Assembly (NCBI GenBank): GCA_014218235.1
Contig: CM024755.1
Span: forward strand, 99,304,948-99,368,947
Length of the DNA stretch: 64,000 nt
Origin: Colocasia esculenta
Lineage: Eukaryota > Streptophyta > Magnoliopsida > Alismatales > Araceae
Direction: 5' to 3'
The notes under the pieces were generated by a model that had not been told where the DNA came from, did not search any database, and saw only the letters and a program-made list of their open reading frames with translations. Positions 1-10,345 of the stretch are shown here, in pieces. Each line of letters begins with the position of its first letter. The first letter of the stretch is position 1. Position numbers and translations under genes: made by a program.

Positions 1-1056
1 CTTCTTCAAAATCGGCCTGATCATCACTCTATTTATGATATAGCTTACTGTGTTGACTGCTTCAGCCCAAAAATATCTTGGCAGATCATATTCTGATAAC
101 ATTGTTCTTGCCATGTCCAATAAAGTTCTATTCTTTCTCTCAGCAACTCCATTCTGCTGTGGTGTCCTTGGTGCTGAGAAATTGTGTTCGATTCCTTGTT
201 CATCACAGAACTTTGCAAATTTTTCATTCTGGAATTCTCCTACATGATCTGACCGGATTCCAACAATGCAGTGCTTCTTATCTTTCTGAACCTTTTTACT
301 GAAGCTTACAAAACTATCAAATGTATCATCCTTGTGTTCTAGAAATGATACCCACGTGAATCTTGAATAGTCATCTACTATAACGAATCCAAAATTCTTA
401 CCTACAAGACTTGTGGTCCCCATTGGCCCAAATAAATCCATATGAAGGAGTTCTAAGGGTTTGGAGGTTGTTACCACAGTCTTTGACTTGAAAGATGACT
501 TGGTGTGCTTTCCTTTTACACATGGTCCACAGACACCATCCATTCTTGTGCTGACCTTTGGCAGACCTTCCACCAGGTTTCTCTTGATCAGCTTCCTCAT
601 GCCATCCAAACTACAGTGGCCCAATCTTCTATGCCACACCTCAGTTGACTGCTCCTTACTAGCTGCTAAACAGATATCTTGATCTTTCAGTTCTTCAAGG
701 TAAAGTACGTACAGATTCTTTTCTCTGTTAGATTCGAAAATTACTGCTCCGTCCTTTATGATGATGCATCTAGATTCTTGGAACTTGATTTGATGTCCTC
801 TGTCACATAGCTGGCTTATGCTGATGAGATTATGCTTCAAACCTTTTACGCATAGTACATCTTCAATAAATATTTTCTCTTTATTGCCAACAGATCCGCA
901 TCCTATTGCTATTCCTTTACCATTGTCTCCATATGTCACTGTGCCTTCTTCAACTTCGAGGTGAGAGAATACCTTTCTATTACCTGACATATGCCTTGAG
1001 CATCCACTATCCAAATACCATTTGGATGCTCGAAGGTTTCCCTGAAATGAAAACAT
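1..1056 (-). CDS. Element A pol, N-terminal part: protease, GAG_pre-integrase, integrase core
   Basis: Reading frame of about 352 codons, open at the left edge with no internal stop. It starts at the ATG at 1056, a few bases after an in-frame TAA. Near the start is the copia aspartic protease signature DSGCSRHMSG. Next come the zinc-binding GAG_pre-integrase region (WHRRLGH followed by CGPCVKGK), the integrase first Asp in HMDLFGP, the second Asp in a SDHVGEF motif (G to V in the usual DHGGEF), and PQQNGVAERKNR with the catalytic Glu. The frame ends in FWAEAVNT at the edge. It lies in -1 relation to gag, whose stop overlaps this ATG (TGATG). As far as visible this pol is intact, although its gag is not. 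Confidence 0.85.
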   Translation of the reverse strand, partial: MFSFQGNLRASKWYLDSGCSRHMSGNRKVFSHLEVEEGTVTYGDNGKGIAIGCGSVGNKEKIFIEDVLCVKGLKHNLISISQLCDRGHQIKFQESRCIIIKDGAVIFESNREKNLYVLYLEELKDQDICLAASKEQSTEVWHRRLGHCSLDGMRKLIKRNLVEGLPKVSTRMDGVCGPCVKGKHTKSSFKSKTVVTTSKPLELLHMDLFGPMGTTSLVGKNFGFVIVDDYSRFTWVSFLEHKDDTFDSFVSFSKKVQKDKKHCIVGIRSDHVGEFQNEKFAKFCDEQGIEHNFSAPRTPQQNGVAERKNRTLLDMARTMLSEYDLPRYFWAEAVNTVSYIINRVMIRPILKK

Positions 1057-2837
1057 CAAACTTTAGGTACCCAAGTTCTTTTGGGTCCTGGTTGGTCAGT
1101 GTCATCAATTTTTCTTTTAATTATCCATTTTTTGTGTTTGGTTGGATATGTTATTTTACTGTGACCTAGTCTGTTGCAATGACTACAACATGTCGTTTTA
1201 GTTACCCTTTCATATGGAACATACTTAAAGTTAGATTTATATGAAGTATCTTGTTCAGCTACAAATTTAGGAGTAGGATATGTTTTAGGGTATACTATTG
1301 TGTCTTCATTATCTGGGGGTGTATTGCCTAATCCTTGTTTTCTTTTTCCTGACCGTCTAGCACCTTTTAGTATTAAGGAATTTTTCCCATTGGTGAATTT
1401 TTATAATGTACTAGATAGTCTTTCATTTTCTTCTATTAGTATTTTGATTTCATTTTTCAGTTCATCTGAACTTTCTTGTTTTTCTAATTCTGTTATCTGT
1501 TTGTTTTTATCTTTTAGATCTTCGCATAGTAACTCATTTCTTCTCTTAAGTTCATTAGCCTACTTCTCTAGTTGTTCATTTTCTGATTTTAAATCTGAAT
1601 TAGTATTCTCTAGACATGCAACATTTTTCTTACTAACTTTTAGTAATTTAGATACTTCCCTATATTTACTATAAAGCTCGTTGAAAGCTTCTTCTAAATC
1701 ATCTGAATTAGAATCATTACAGGAATCGAAAGATGAGTCAGAAGTTACCTTTTCTTCTGTGTTGGCCATGAAAGCCAAGTTAGCTTCTTCTTCTTCTTCG
1801 CTACACGAGCTTGACTCGTTGTTCGAGTCGCTGCTGTTATCCCAAGCCGCTGCCATAGCTTTCTTCTTGAATCTTCTTGGTTTTCTTGAACTTTCCTTCT
1901 TTCTGTATTCTGATTTCTTGAGCTTCAGACACTCTGCCTTGATGTGTCTGGGCTTCTTACACTCGTAGCAGATGGGCTCACCTTTCTTTGAGTCCTTTAC
2001 TTCTGGCTTCTTAAAGTCCTTATTTTTCTTGAAATATCTTCCACCAGACTGAAACTTCTTCTTTTTAGCTAAGATTAGTTGTAGCCTCCTAGACAGCATT
2101 GCTTCTTCATCTTCGTTGTCTTCATTGCTTTCATTGTTATCTGAAAATTCTTTAGACGAGTTTTCTTTAGCTTTGAGAGCATTTGAGTGTTTCTTCCTGC
2201 TCAAAGACTCTCCCAGTCTCTCCATGTTGATTTCATGGACCATAAGGGACCCAATGAGTTTTTATAATGACATTTTCTTCAAGTCATTAGCTTCTTCTAT
2301 TGCTGTAACTTTGGGAGTCCACGATGAAGGTAGAGATCTTAGAAATTTTCTTATCATATCTCCCATTTCATAATTTTTGCCAACACCTGCCAGACCATTT
2401 GTAATGTCGGTAAATCTACTGAACATTTGTGTAATCGTTTCTCCTGTCTGCATCTGGAATCTCTCATATTGCATCACCAAAATGTCTATTCTGGTTTCTT
2501 TTACCTTGTCTGTGCCTTCATATGTGATCCTTAATTTCTCCCACATTTCCATCGCAGATTTGCAGGCTGAAACTCTGTTGAATTCCTTCTTACTGAGAGC
2601 ACAACATAGTATGCTTTTGGCTTTGCAGTTTAGGGAGATCATTTTCTTGTCGTCTTCAGTCCACTTGTCTTTTTCATTTGTAACCAACAAGTCTCCTTCT
2701 TCAACTATTGACCAGATTTGATAGTCGAGACCTTGTAGGAAATACTCCATTCTTGTTTTCCAATAGTTGTAATCTTCTCCATCGAATAGAGGTGGCCTGT
2801 TGACTGACTGGCCTTCGGAGTGACCTTGGGCTGCCAT
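1056..2837 (-). pseudogene. Element A gag (UBN2-type Gag with CCHC knuckle), three nonsense codons
   Basis: Capsid/nucleocapsid protein of a copia element, starting at the ATG at 2837, 52 bases after the PBS. The N-terminal part (about 190 codons) is the copia gag domain, with PPLFDGEDYNYWKTRM near the start. A single TAA at 2262-2264 separates it from the rest, which continues in the same frame: a Lys-rich stretch, a CCHC knuckle CYECKKPRHIKAEC with the usual Gly replaced by Arg, an acidic Ser region and a long coiled coil. A TAG at 1560-1562 and a TAA near 1401 interrupt it again. The frame then reaches a second, degenerate knuckle (CSHCNRLGHSKITY, last Cys to Tyr) and ends at 1056-1058. 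It cannot give a full Gag. Confidence 0.85.
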
Positions 2838-2888
2838 TTGATCTTTTCTCTTCAGATCGTTGGATCATCTTATTTGTCGAAGAGACTA

Positions 2889-2902
2889 GCTCTGATACCA
2901 CT
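2889..2902 (-). other. Element A primer binding site (initiator tRNA-Met)
   Basis: Directly after the LTR end, the minus strand reads AGTGGTATCAGAGC. The TGGTATCAGAGC part (2889-2900) is the usual plant copia PBS, complementary to the 3' end of initiator tRNA-Met. Confidence 0.95.
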
Positions 2903-5030
2903 TGTTGCCCAGCTAGCAAGCCCAGAGGGGGGTAAATGAGATTCTTAAAAATATTAAGTACCTAAAACTTGTTCACACAAAGATCACAAAAACACACTTC
3001 ACAGATTGTTAATGTTAGTTGAGGAAAAACCAATCACATAAAAGCATTCACACAACACAGAGAATTATCCTGGTTCGGATCTCCTCTCCTTAGGAGTCCT
3101 ACATCCAGTCCCTGAGCAATCTCAGGATTTCACTAACACAAGGGTACTGTCCCCCTTATGGACCCTTACACACCCAGCTGCAGCTGGTCTTCTCTTCACA
3201 ACCCGAAGAGGAACTTACAGCACCCTGGATACCACCAGGTCTTCGTTCTACACGAAGGGAATCTCACACCCTGAATCCCACCAGGTCTTCCTTCTTACCC
3301 GAAGAGAACAAACACACAAGAAGTGAAATGAAATCAAGCCCCTAGATCAAGTTTATACAATGTCAGATCTGAATCTAAAACTGAGAGGAAGATCTACAGT
3401 GAGGGACACTTTCAGTTTACAGAAGCTCTCAAGACTAACACACTGAATGCAGAGAACTAAGAGCTAAACAATGAAAGGAGTGAGGCTTGGCTCTTCGAGA
3501 TGCTCGCAGAAAGACTTGTGAAAGATTGTCGTTCGTATTCTTGAACTTCAAAAGTCTTATCCTTCTTGAGCTTCAGTCTTCTATACATATCTTCTATTTA
3601 GAATTTGAACGTTGAAGTATCTGTTGTCTCTAAGTTCTGGTTTACGTTAGACTGCATGGTACTGTAGAAGTTCAACAGTCCTTTGGCTTTCTAAGCACGC
3701 AAAGAGAGAAGATCTTCTGAAGTATCCTTTGGCTTCTATTTTGTCCAACATTGTATGACGAATGTTGTCGGAGACCTGCACACATTAAATGCTAAACAGT
3801 AGACAGCTAGACTGTCTCTTGTTGTCAGTCAATGTTAGATTGATTTTTTTCAAATGTAGAAGTTCCATTCTGTTCTTCTAAAAGATGCTTACAGAATATG
3901 CATGAGAATTGAAGATATCGTCTGTATGCATGCAGTGATACGTTCAGTCTCCATAAATGCACAGCTGACAGAAAGATATGCGTGAAGACTTTGACTTTTC
4001 AACGTTATTCAAAAATTAGCTCGAAAATCTAATCGATATAGTCCATGAAATCGTTATATGCATGACTTATGAAATCGTTATGCAAATGAGTTGATATTCA
4101 TGTAAATCATTGTGCACTCATAAGCAAACCAATCCACATATAAATCGTTATGCATTAATAACCAAATCATTGTAGAGACAAATTGTTGTGACTCCATAAG
4201 CAAATCGTTATGCACAAGTCATTATAATCAATTTGTAAAAGACAATGTGAATGAATCATTATTTGCTATATCGAATCGTTACAGCGACCAAGTCGTTATG
4301 TAATTTGATGAATTGTTACAGTAACAGAGTCGTTATGTAACTTATCGAATCGTTACAGGGATCAAATCGTTATAATGGTATAGGCAAATCGTTATGAACC
4401 AAGTCGTTACGAGCAAATCGTTGTTCTTACTTAAGAAATCGATGTGAGACCAAATCGTTGTTCTCACTTAAGAAATCGATGTGAGACCAAATCGTTGTTC
4501 TGACTTAAGAAATCGATGTGATCACTTATTGAATCGTTATGGAAGCAAATCGTTATAATACTTAACAATTGTTTATGAAAGCAAATCATTGCGATCACTT
4601 AACGAATTGTTGTGAGGGAAAATCGTTGCGATCACTTAACGAATCGTTGTGTTATGGAAGCAAATCGTTATAAATACTTAACAATTGCAAATCATTGCGA
4701 TCACTTAACGAATTGTTGGAGGGAAAATCGTTGGGTTGTGAGGGCAATCGTTGCGATCACTTAATGATACAACACATAGTGAATCCTTGTAAGTATGAAA
4801 TCGTTATGACCTATATTGGAAATCGATGTATACTTAGAGAAATTTCATGCTTGAATTTTAAAATAGCTATATTGTGATGAATACTTACTTAAATGGCTTG
4901 TCTGTCCTTGGTTTATTTCCTGTGCTCAAAACTTGTAGAAAATATGTTAGATTAAACTTTATATAGTTTTGTTAATCACCAAAATAGATGTGTAATTTAT
5001 TTAAATTATATGGGGATAAACTGATCATCA
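2903..5030 (-). repeat. Element A 5' LTR (2,128 bp)
   Basis: Minus strand begins TGATGATCAG and ends GGGCAACA next to the PBS. U3 (right half) holds the AATCGTTATG / CACTTAACGAATCG repeats at about 4060-4800, with a period near 37 bp. The leader part near the PBS has the shared hairpin cassette (3071-3126) and two poor copies of the 43-bp repeat that is expanded in H (3190-3310). Confidence 0.9.
3071..3126 (-). other. Leader hairpin cassette, element A
   Basis: On the plus strand: box TGGTTCGG, stem 1 CTCCT/AGGAG, box CTACATCCAGTC, stem 2 CCTGAG/CTCAGG, then GATTTCACTAAC. It lies about 170 nt upstream of the PBS in the element's sense. Compare the cassettes in B, E, F, H and M. Confidence 0.7.
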
Positions 5031-5031
5031 T

Positions 5032-7154
5032 AATTTACCAAAATACTTCTGGGCAGAGGCAGTAAATACAGCATGCTACATTATCAATCGATGTATGATC
5101 AGACCCATTCAGAAGAAATTTTCATATGAACTCTACAAGGGAAAGAAGCCCAACATCAGTCATCTTCGACCTTTTGGATGTAAGTGCTTTATCTTAAATA
5201 ATGGTAAGGATAATCTAGGAAAATTAGATGCTAAAAGTGATGAAGGATTTTTGCTAGGATACATTTCAAAACCAAGAAGTTATAAAGTATTCAATAGAAG
5301 GACATTAACCATAGAACAATCGATACATATCTTATTTGATGAGACTAACCCTTCTATCAAAAGGATAGAAGAAGAAGAAGAATGTGTTGATGATCTATGC
5401 AGGGATCTAGAAAAGACTTCTCTTGAAGAAGAAGGAAAAGATGAAGAAATGGAAGATCCTCCATTAGAAGATCTTCAACAACAAGAAGAACCACAAAAAG
5501 GGCTACCTAGGGAATTGAGGTACCACGGGATCATCCTAGAGAAAATATCATTGGTAATCCTCAAGATAGGGTAAGAACAAGAGATATGCAAATTCCTTGT
5601 GACTTTTCTGCCTTAGTTTCACAAATTGAGCCTAAGACAATCAATGATGCACTGGGTGATGAATCTTGGATCCTTGCTATGCAAGAGGAACTTAATCAGT
5701 TCCAACGTAGTGAGGTTTGGACTCTTGTACCTAGACCTACTGACCATCCAGTTATTGGAACCAGATGGGTTTTTAGAAACAAGATGGATGAATTAGGAGT
5801 AATCACTAGGAACAAAACCAGACTTGTAGCTCAAGGATATTCCCAAGAGGAAGGCATAGACTTTGATGAAACCTATGCTCCAGTAGCTAGATTAGAGGCA
5901 ATCAGAATTTTGCTAGCATATGCATGTTCTCTTAACATAAATTTGTTCCAAATGGATGTTAAAAGTGCATTTCTGAATGGTTTTATTAAAGAAGATGTAT
6001 ATGTTGAGCAACCACCAGGTTTTGAAGATACTACTTATCCTAATCATGTTTTTCGTTTAAAGAAAGCACTATATGGTCTGAAACAAGCTCCATGAGCTTG
6101 GTATGAAAGATTGAGTGCTTATCTTATATCACATGATTTTATAAGAGGTAAAGTAGATAGCACATTATTTATAAAGAAATTTTTAGATGGAATCTTAATT
6201 GTGCAAATCTATGTTGATGACATTATCTTTGGCTCTACTAATGAATCACTTTGTAAATTCTTTGAAAATCTGATGCAAAGTGAATTTGAAATGAGCATGA
6301 TGGGTGAACTAAATTATTTTCTTGGGTTGCAAATAAAGCAGACCAAGGAAGGAACTAACATTTGTCAAACCAAATATATTTCAGATTTACTTTCTAAATA
6401 TGGTTTTGACAAGTGTAAGCCAGTAGGAACACCCATGAGCTCAGGCATGAAGTTAGATGGTGATCCTCTTGGTAAAAAGGTAGATCAAAAGATCTATAGA
6501 GGAATGATAGGATCACTGCTCCATCTTACTGCTAGCAGACCAGATATAATGTTCAGTGTTTGTTTATGTGCAAGATTCCAATCTGATCCAAAAGAATCTC
6601 ATGTTCATGTAGTTAAAAGAATTTTTAGATATCTTATAAGTACCAGTAAATTAGGACTATGGTATCCCAGATGTTTAGAATTCAAGTTAATTGGATATAG
6701 TAATGCTGACTATGTTGGATGCAAAATAGATAGGAAAAGTACCAGTGGCACTTGTCAAATTCTTGCAGGGTGCTTGATATCTTGGTCTTCCAAAAAGCAG
6801 AACTCAGTAGCCTTGTGAACCACAGAAGCTGAATACATTGCAGCTGGGAGTTGCAGTACTCAACTCTTGTGGATCAAACACCAATTAGAAGACTATGGTC
6901 ATCAGCTCCAAGAAATTCCTATGCTATGTGACAATACAAGCGTAATAAATTTGACTAAGAATCCTATCCAGCACTCAAGAACCAAGCATATTGAGGTTAG
7001 ACATCACTTCATCAGGGATCATGTAAGTAATGGCAATATTTCACTTGAATTTGTTTCTACAGAAAATCAACTTGCAGACATTTTTACAAAACCTCTTCCT
7101 GAGGATAGATTCACATCTATTAGAAGAGAGATAGGTATGTGTAATCCTGATTAA
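5032..7154 (+). pseudogene. Element B pol, integrase end to RNase H
   Basis: Starts inside integrase at a FWAEAVNTA motif where A inserted, then the integrase C-terminal region (HLRPFGCKCF) and an acidic linker (about 5340-5520). A 1-nt indel near 5525 changes frame. RT then begins with SQIEPKTINDAL and a WVFRNK motif; a TGA replaces an Arg codon at 6093-6095. The active site IYVDDIIFGS is at 6207-6236 (YVDD at 6210-6221). RNase H has the NADYVGCKIDRKSTSG motif (Asn in place of the usual first Asp). A TGA replaces Ser at 6816-6818 before TTEAEYIAAG. The frame ends at IFTKPLPEDRF and TAA 7154. Two nonsense codons and one frameshift make it non-functional. Confidence 0.88.
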
Positions 7155-7239
7155 TTTACCAAAGTAAAATGGCATTTGAATTGTATGATAAGATACTGCT
7201 GTTTGAATTGTCTGTGAAACCATCCTCAAAAATTCTAAG

Positions 7240-7501
7240 TCCCAGACATTCGACTTATGTAGAAACAATGCATTCGAATCATGTAAAAATCTTGCATTCG
7301 ACTGATGCAGTCGAATACACAATTCATCTTACTGTAAAATCTTTGAAAAGGCGCCTTCGATAAAATCCTCTTAAATGTATTATTTTCTGTCAACGGTCAA
7401 ATCACTTGATCCCGACCGTTCATCCTAAAATCTCGGGCCAGTTATCTTTTCCCTCTTTATATAAGAAAACCCATTTTCCTTTAGAAAACACCCTCAATGC
7501 C
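7240..7501 (+). promoter_or_regulatory. Putative internal promoter of element B's extra ORF
   Basis: Between the pol stop and the extra ORF are ATTCGA-type elements at 7248-7256 and 7271-7279. A perfect inverted repeat at 7296-7316 has 9-bp arms ATTCGACTG and CAGTCGAAT with a 3-nt spacer. The same motif is repeated in B's own LTR (10010-10450). A good TATA box, TATATAAG, is at 7458-7465, only 37 nt before the ATG at 7502. Transcription from it is an inference. Confidence 0.5.
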
Positions 7502-9328
7502 ATGGGCTGGACCAAGCCTTGTCAGATTTTTGAACCCATAGCTGAGAATGCAGTTAGAGCTTTCTATGTTTCCATGGAAATTTCATCAGGAAATACTGTT
7601 TTCAGTTATGTCAAAGGAACCAAGATTACCATATCTGAAGATCTATTGGTTGAAATTTTTGAATGTCCGAACTCTAGACATAAGCTTAATGAAGTTATAC
7701 CTTTGGAAAAGAAGAAATTGGGTATTGTTGGTAGTTTGGCCACTATTAGCAAGAAAGGTCTGTCTGTAAATGAGCTTTCAGCCGAAAAGAGATTAATTCA
7801 TTATGTGATATCCAACATTGTGACCCCTAGAGTAGGAACCCACTCATCTATCACCTCTAGAGATGGGAACTTGTTGTTTTGGGCTATTCAGAGGCATAAA
7901 GTGAATTTGGCTGGAATCATTTTGGATAGAATGATAGCTGCTAAGAATTTGCAAGAATCTTTTCCCTATGGACCTTTGCTCTCCCTGATCTTTAAGAGAT
8001 ACTCAGTAGATCTGTCAGGAGAAATATCTATTGGAATTAAAGAGACGATTGGGATCACTACTTTGAGAAGGAGTCACTACTCCCTGGTCAACAAAAAGCA
8101 AAATCTTTGGATGAAAGATTCAATGCCTGATTGTGATCATGAAGTTTATCCTGATGAACCTTATATTTCTTCAGTCTCTCAAGAAGTTCAACAAGAGTTA
8201 GAGCCACTAGAACCAGTTAGAATTGAAGCTCCAATTCAGACTCAAGATCAAGTTCATGTTTCCTCCTCATTTCCTGAACCAGATGGTCCTGAGGAAACTA
8301 TTAATGAAGTATTAAGAGATATTAAAGGCAAAGGTACTGCATCTGATGACATTCCTACAGAAACAGATTTTGAAGAAAGAGAGCATCACTTCTCTCCTTC
8401 TCAGTTTGAGACCCGGCCAAGGTCTCAGGGAGAGAGTAGCAACAGTCTTCACACCATTATGGATTTATTGGGCAAACAACAAGAAAATCTTTCAGTTCTT
8501 CAAATGCAGATTGAATTTATTGATGTCAAGTTTGATAGTCTGTTTGATGAGGTTAAGAAAATGAAGGATTTATTGCTTCAGTTAGTGTGCCAGAAAGGCA
8601 TCTCTTGGCCATCAAGGCCCTCATCCTCTCAGCAGCAAGAAGAACATGTTCAAACTCAAGAGCCTCAAGCACCTGAAAAGCCAACTCAAGAACAGCAGTC
8701 CACAGAAGATCTATCTCAGCCAGCTGTGCAGCAATCTGAGCAGGAATCTGATCAAGAGCCAGTACTTGATCAATCTAAGGAGCCTGAGACACAGCCAAAT
8801 CAGCAGAATTCAGAGGAGCAGCCTCCTGAGCAGCAGAAAGATTTAGAGCATGAGGCACAATTAGCTTTAGTAGTACTTGAACCAGCAGTGGAGCACCAGC
8901 AACAGTCTGTGTTAGAAGAGCAGTCAGTGGCTATGGGAGCAGTAGAGGCTTCCCAGCCCAGGCAGGTTTCCCAGATGGAATCTATGGCCAAGAGACCCCT
9001 AGAGTCCACTCCTAATTTGCAAACCTTCAAGAGGAAAGTGAAGCGTAGACTGGTCAAACATGGTGATCCAATCTTCCCTCCTCCTCCTTCTAGTCCAACT
9101 CATCCTACTCCAGCTCCATCTGTTAAGCCTCCTCCTAAGCCAACAAGATCAGCACCAGCTAGATCTCAACCCTCTGCACCCACAGCACCCACTCTTTCCA
9201 CCACTGAAATCCCTTCACAATCTACTTCTTCGGATCCTCCTCCACTTGCAGCTATTCCTATGGATCCATTTTATCAAGATATCAAATTCTTCATCTATCC
9301 TACCAAGTATCATGATAGGATGCCTTAG
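7502..9328 (+). CDS. Extra ORF of element B (putative plant transposon protein domain, coiled coil, NLS)
   Basis: Intact 608-codon ORF between pol and the 3' LTR, in sense orientation. I chose the ATG at 7502 (context GCCATGG); the frame is open upstream but only from non-ATG codons. Residues about 15-190 resemble the 'putative plant transposon protein' domain (Pfam Transposase_32 type), with ENAVRAFYVSMEI, LIHYVISNIVTP and a SFPYGPLLSLIFKRY motif. Then follow an acidic region, a coiled coil around LDSLFDEVKKMKDLL-like heptads (about 8450-8590), a Gln/Pro/Glu-rich repeat region, a basic KRKVKRRLVK likely nuclear signal and a Pro/Ser-rich tail ending near FFIYPTKYHDRMP. There is no signal peptide or membrane segment, so it is not envelope-like. 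Function unknown. It is the only unbroken copy among B, F and H. Confidence 0.8.
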   Translation: MGWTKPCQIFEPIAENAVRAFYVSMEISSGNTVFSYVKGTKITISEDLLVEIFECPNSRHKLNEVIPLEKKKLGIVGSLATISKKGLSVNELSAEKRLIHYVISNIVTPRVGTHSSITSRDGNLLFWAIQRHKVNLAGIILDRMIAAKNLQESFPYGPLLSLIFKRYSVDLSGEISIGIKETIGITTLRRSHYSLVNKKQNLWMKDSMPDCDHEVYPDEPYISSVSQEVQQELEPLEPVRIEAPIQTQDQVHVSSSFPEPDGPEETINEVLRDIKGKGTASDDIPTETDFEEREHHFSPSQFETRPRSQGESSNSLHTIMDLLGKQQENLSVLQMQIEFIDVKFDSLFDEVKKMKDLLLQLVCQKGISWPSRPSSSQQQEEHVQTQEPQAPEKPTQEQQSTEDLSQPAVQQSEQESDQEPVLDQSKEPETQPNQQNSEEQPPEQQKDLEHEAQLALVVLEPAVEHQQQSVLEEQSVAMGAVEASQPRQVSQMESMAKRPLESTPNLQTFKRKVKRRLVKHGDPIFPPPPSSPTHPTPAPSVKPPPKPTRSAPARSQPSAPTAPTLSTTEIPSQSTSSDPPPLAAIPMDPFYQDIKFFIYPTKYHDRMP

Positions 9329-9787
9329 TTCCGGAGGCGCCACATCAAATCCCATCGGAAGTTACCCTCCACTGATCCTTCCTACAACACTGATGGAGCT
9401 CTTTTTGACAACTTCTCGATGAGAATGAGAAGAAGCTCTGGGATCTCATTCAACCTTTTCTTGCCCAAATTCCCAGATCTCTATACTTACCCAGCTCTCT
9501 GTCTAGGTCTTGAACAATTTTTTTTGGAACTATATAGTTTATAAACAATTTCTATTATGATTTTTAACTCTTTGTTATGTAATTTCTGACATTCTGTTAT
9601 GTTTTCTTAAATGAATGCAATTTCCGGCTAAATGTTGTATCTTATGATGGAATCATTTCTGTTAATGCCACAAAGGGGGAGAGATATTAGTCAAGAAAAA
9701 GAAGCATATGCATACTCATATTCTAAATATTTGCTTTTTTTCACTATCTATTTAAAGATTTTTGTCATTAACAAAAAGGGGGAGAAT
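9329..9787 (+). other. Element B 3' untranslated stretch with doubled polypurine tract
   Basis: Non-coding. The PPT AAAAAGGGGGAGA is at 9773-9785, two bases before the LTR. A second near-copy AAAGGGGGAGA is at 9672-9682. Multiple PPT copies are a recognised Sirevirus trait. Confidence 0.85.
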
Positions 9788-10069
9788 TGTTGAGCAACTA
9801 CCCCAAGGAATTTAAGATTTTTTTAAATTAATATATCTGTTGTTTTGCTATGACAAAACTCTTGAAATAGACCTTTTACAAAGCAAATATATTAGTTATA
9901 TATCACAAAAATCATACAGATATATTACAGGACTATACCTCCATCTCAGAAATTTTTTCTAAGTCCATAGCTCTCTCTATGTCCTATTGAATTCGACTGC
10001 TAACTTCGACTCCTTCAGAAACGAAGTCAAATAACCTTGAATATTTTCTAAGTCCACAACTTTATAAGT

Positions 10070-10345
10070 AATTCGACTGATGACTCCGACTGTTACAGTC
10101 GAATGCCTTTCAAAGTTCAAAACATGATTCGACTGTCATCTTCGACTGTCACAGTTATATATAATTTGACTGATGACTCTGATTGTTACAGTCGAATGCC
10201 TTTCAAAGTTCAAAACATGATTCGACTGTCATCTTCGACTGACACAGTTATATATAATTCGACTGATGACTCCGATTGCTACAATCGAATGCCTTTCAAA
10301 ATTCAATACCTGATTCGATTGTCGTCTTCGACTGATAGAGTAGAA
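10070..10345 (+). repeat. 93-bp tandem repeat, three copies, in U3 of element B
   Basis: Three copies with a period of 93 bp, each with ATTCGACTG-type and CAGTCGAAT-type inverted arms and a shared stretch ATGCCTTTCAAAGTTCAA. Because 93 is a multiple of three, an 85-codon open frame runs through it (10103-10360). This frame is a by-product of the repeat. Confidence 0.8.

Larger units (their letters stand above)
1..5030 (-). mobile_element. Element A: Sirevirus-type Ty1/copia, 5' LTR, gag and start of pol
   Basis: Minus-strand element running off the left edge. From right to left it has a 5' LTR, a PBS, gag and the PR-IN part of pol. Directly beyond its LTR, at 5031, the integrase of plus-strand element B starts in mid-gene, so A inserted into B's pol. 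The right-hand 5-bp target duplication would be TAATT (5031-5035), but its partner is outside the window. The LTR is the same family as that of H (58235-60573). Confidence 0.9.

Noticed and set aside
1300..1968. Ser/Leu-rich ORFs on the plus strand
   Set aside because: Antisense shadows of A's gag, whose acidic and Lys-rich codons read as Ser, Phe and Leu on the other strand.
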